Shown here: positions 40,808-40,947 of the stretch, in pieces
Layout of the letters: every line of letters starts with the position of its first letter
Position numbering within the stretch: the stretch's first letter is position 1
Assembly (NCBI GenBank): GCA_944393465.1
Contig: CALYAG010000015.1
Span: forward strand, 1-40,947
Length of the DNA: 40,947 nt
Direction of reading: 5' to 3'
DNA from: an uncultured Clostridia bacterium
GTDB taxonomy: Bacteria; Bacillota; Clostridia; TANB77; CAG-508
Notes under the pieces: generated by a model
What the model was told of the DNA's origin: nothing
Seen by the model: the letters and a program-made list of their open reading frames with translations, nothing else
Database searches by the model: none
Program-made: the position numbers and the translations under genes

Positions 40808-40947
40808 TTATGTTTTTGAACATTTTTAGAAAATATTTAAAATTGATAATTGTAATATAATAAGATGTGTATTAAAAAATAGACCAGCTATAAAAAGTCA
40901 ATAGAAAATTTAAAATTTTTCAAAAAAATTTTGAGAGATAAGTAGGC
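40808..40947. other. AT-rich tail without a recognised gene
   Basis: Contains a TATAAT-like box (40856-40861) without a convincing -35. Nothing else is visible before the window ends, so the right-hand edge of the DGR locus cannot be defined. Confidence 0.4.

Overview
The window comes from a low-GC (roughly 30%), spore-forming Clostridia-type Firmicute, probably an uncultured gut-type lineage. The evidence is strong purine-rich ribosome binding sites, short operons, σA promoters with 17-bp spacers, a glmS ribozyme, RNase J, and sporulation genes (a SpoIIID-like regulator, bofA, pdaA, yqfC, yqfD). Species cannot be named from sequence alone.

Layout. 1-600: minus-strand edge of an accessory patch (TnpV-like gene cut by the window edge, SpoIIID-like regulator, hairpin over its ribosome binding site). 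600-9713: housekeeping genes (a candidate structured RNA, then rnj, gltX, a DUF951 gene, an HD hydrolase, dapB, engB, serS), interrupted by a REP-associated tyrosine transposase (RAYT) with REP palindromes on both sides. serS carries a one-base frameshift. 10-12 kb: yaaL-like/bofA and two small accessory genes, one clearly higher in GC with its own promoter, operator-like palindrome and terminator. 12.1-14.4 kb: glmS with a glmS ribozyme in its leader. 14.5-24 kb: ogt, a membrane-anchored ECF-type sigma factor and a partner envelope protein, uvrC, an RNA methyltransferase-like gene, an RluA-type pseudouridine synthase, adhE, and small ORFs. 24.3-37.5 kb: an XRE regulator and a coiled-coil protein, then a long plus-strand sporulation/RNA/DNA-repair stretch: pdaA, yqfC, yqfD, an unknown gene where phoH often lies, ybeY, a dgkA-PAP2 fusion, a DUF3048 gene, era, a yqzL-like gene, recO, recJ, relA.

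37.5-40.8 kb: a complete diversity-generating retroelement (DGR). It has a perfect-spacing promoter, a target gene with a prepilin-like N-terminus and a C-type-lectin-like C-terminus ending in a variable repeat (VR), three tandem hairpins each with a GTAA loop, an Avd-like accessory gene, a template repeat (TR) and a reverse transcriptase. VR and TR are 130 bp and differ at 17 positions where TR has A, plus one G-to-C change at the 3' edge. That is the signature of adenine-directed mutagenic retrohoming into a predicted surface protein.

A second genome-scale system is the REP family. Twenty-one copies of a core related to GGGGACGGTCCT lie at nine intergenic loci, mostly as inverted pairs (REPIN-like), and the likely mobilising RAYT is encoded in the same window.
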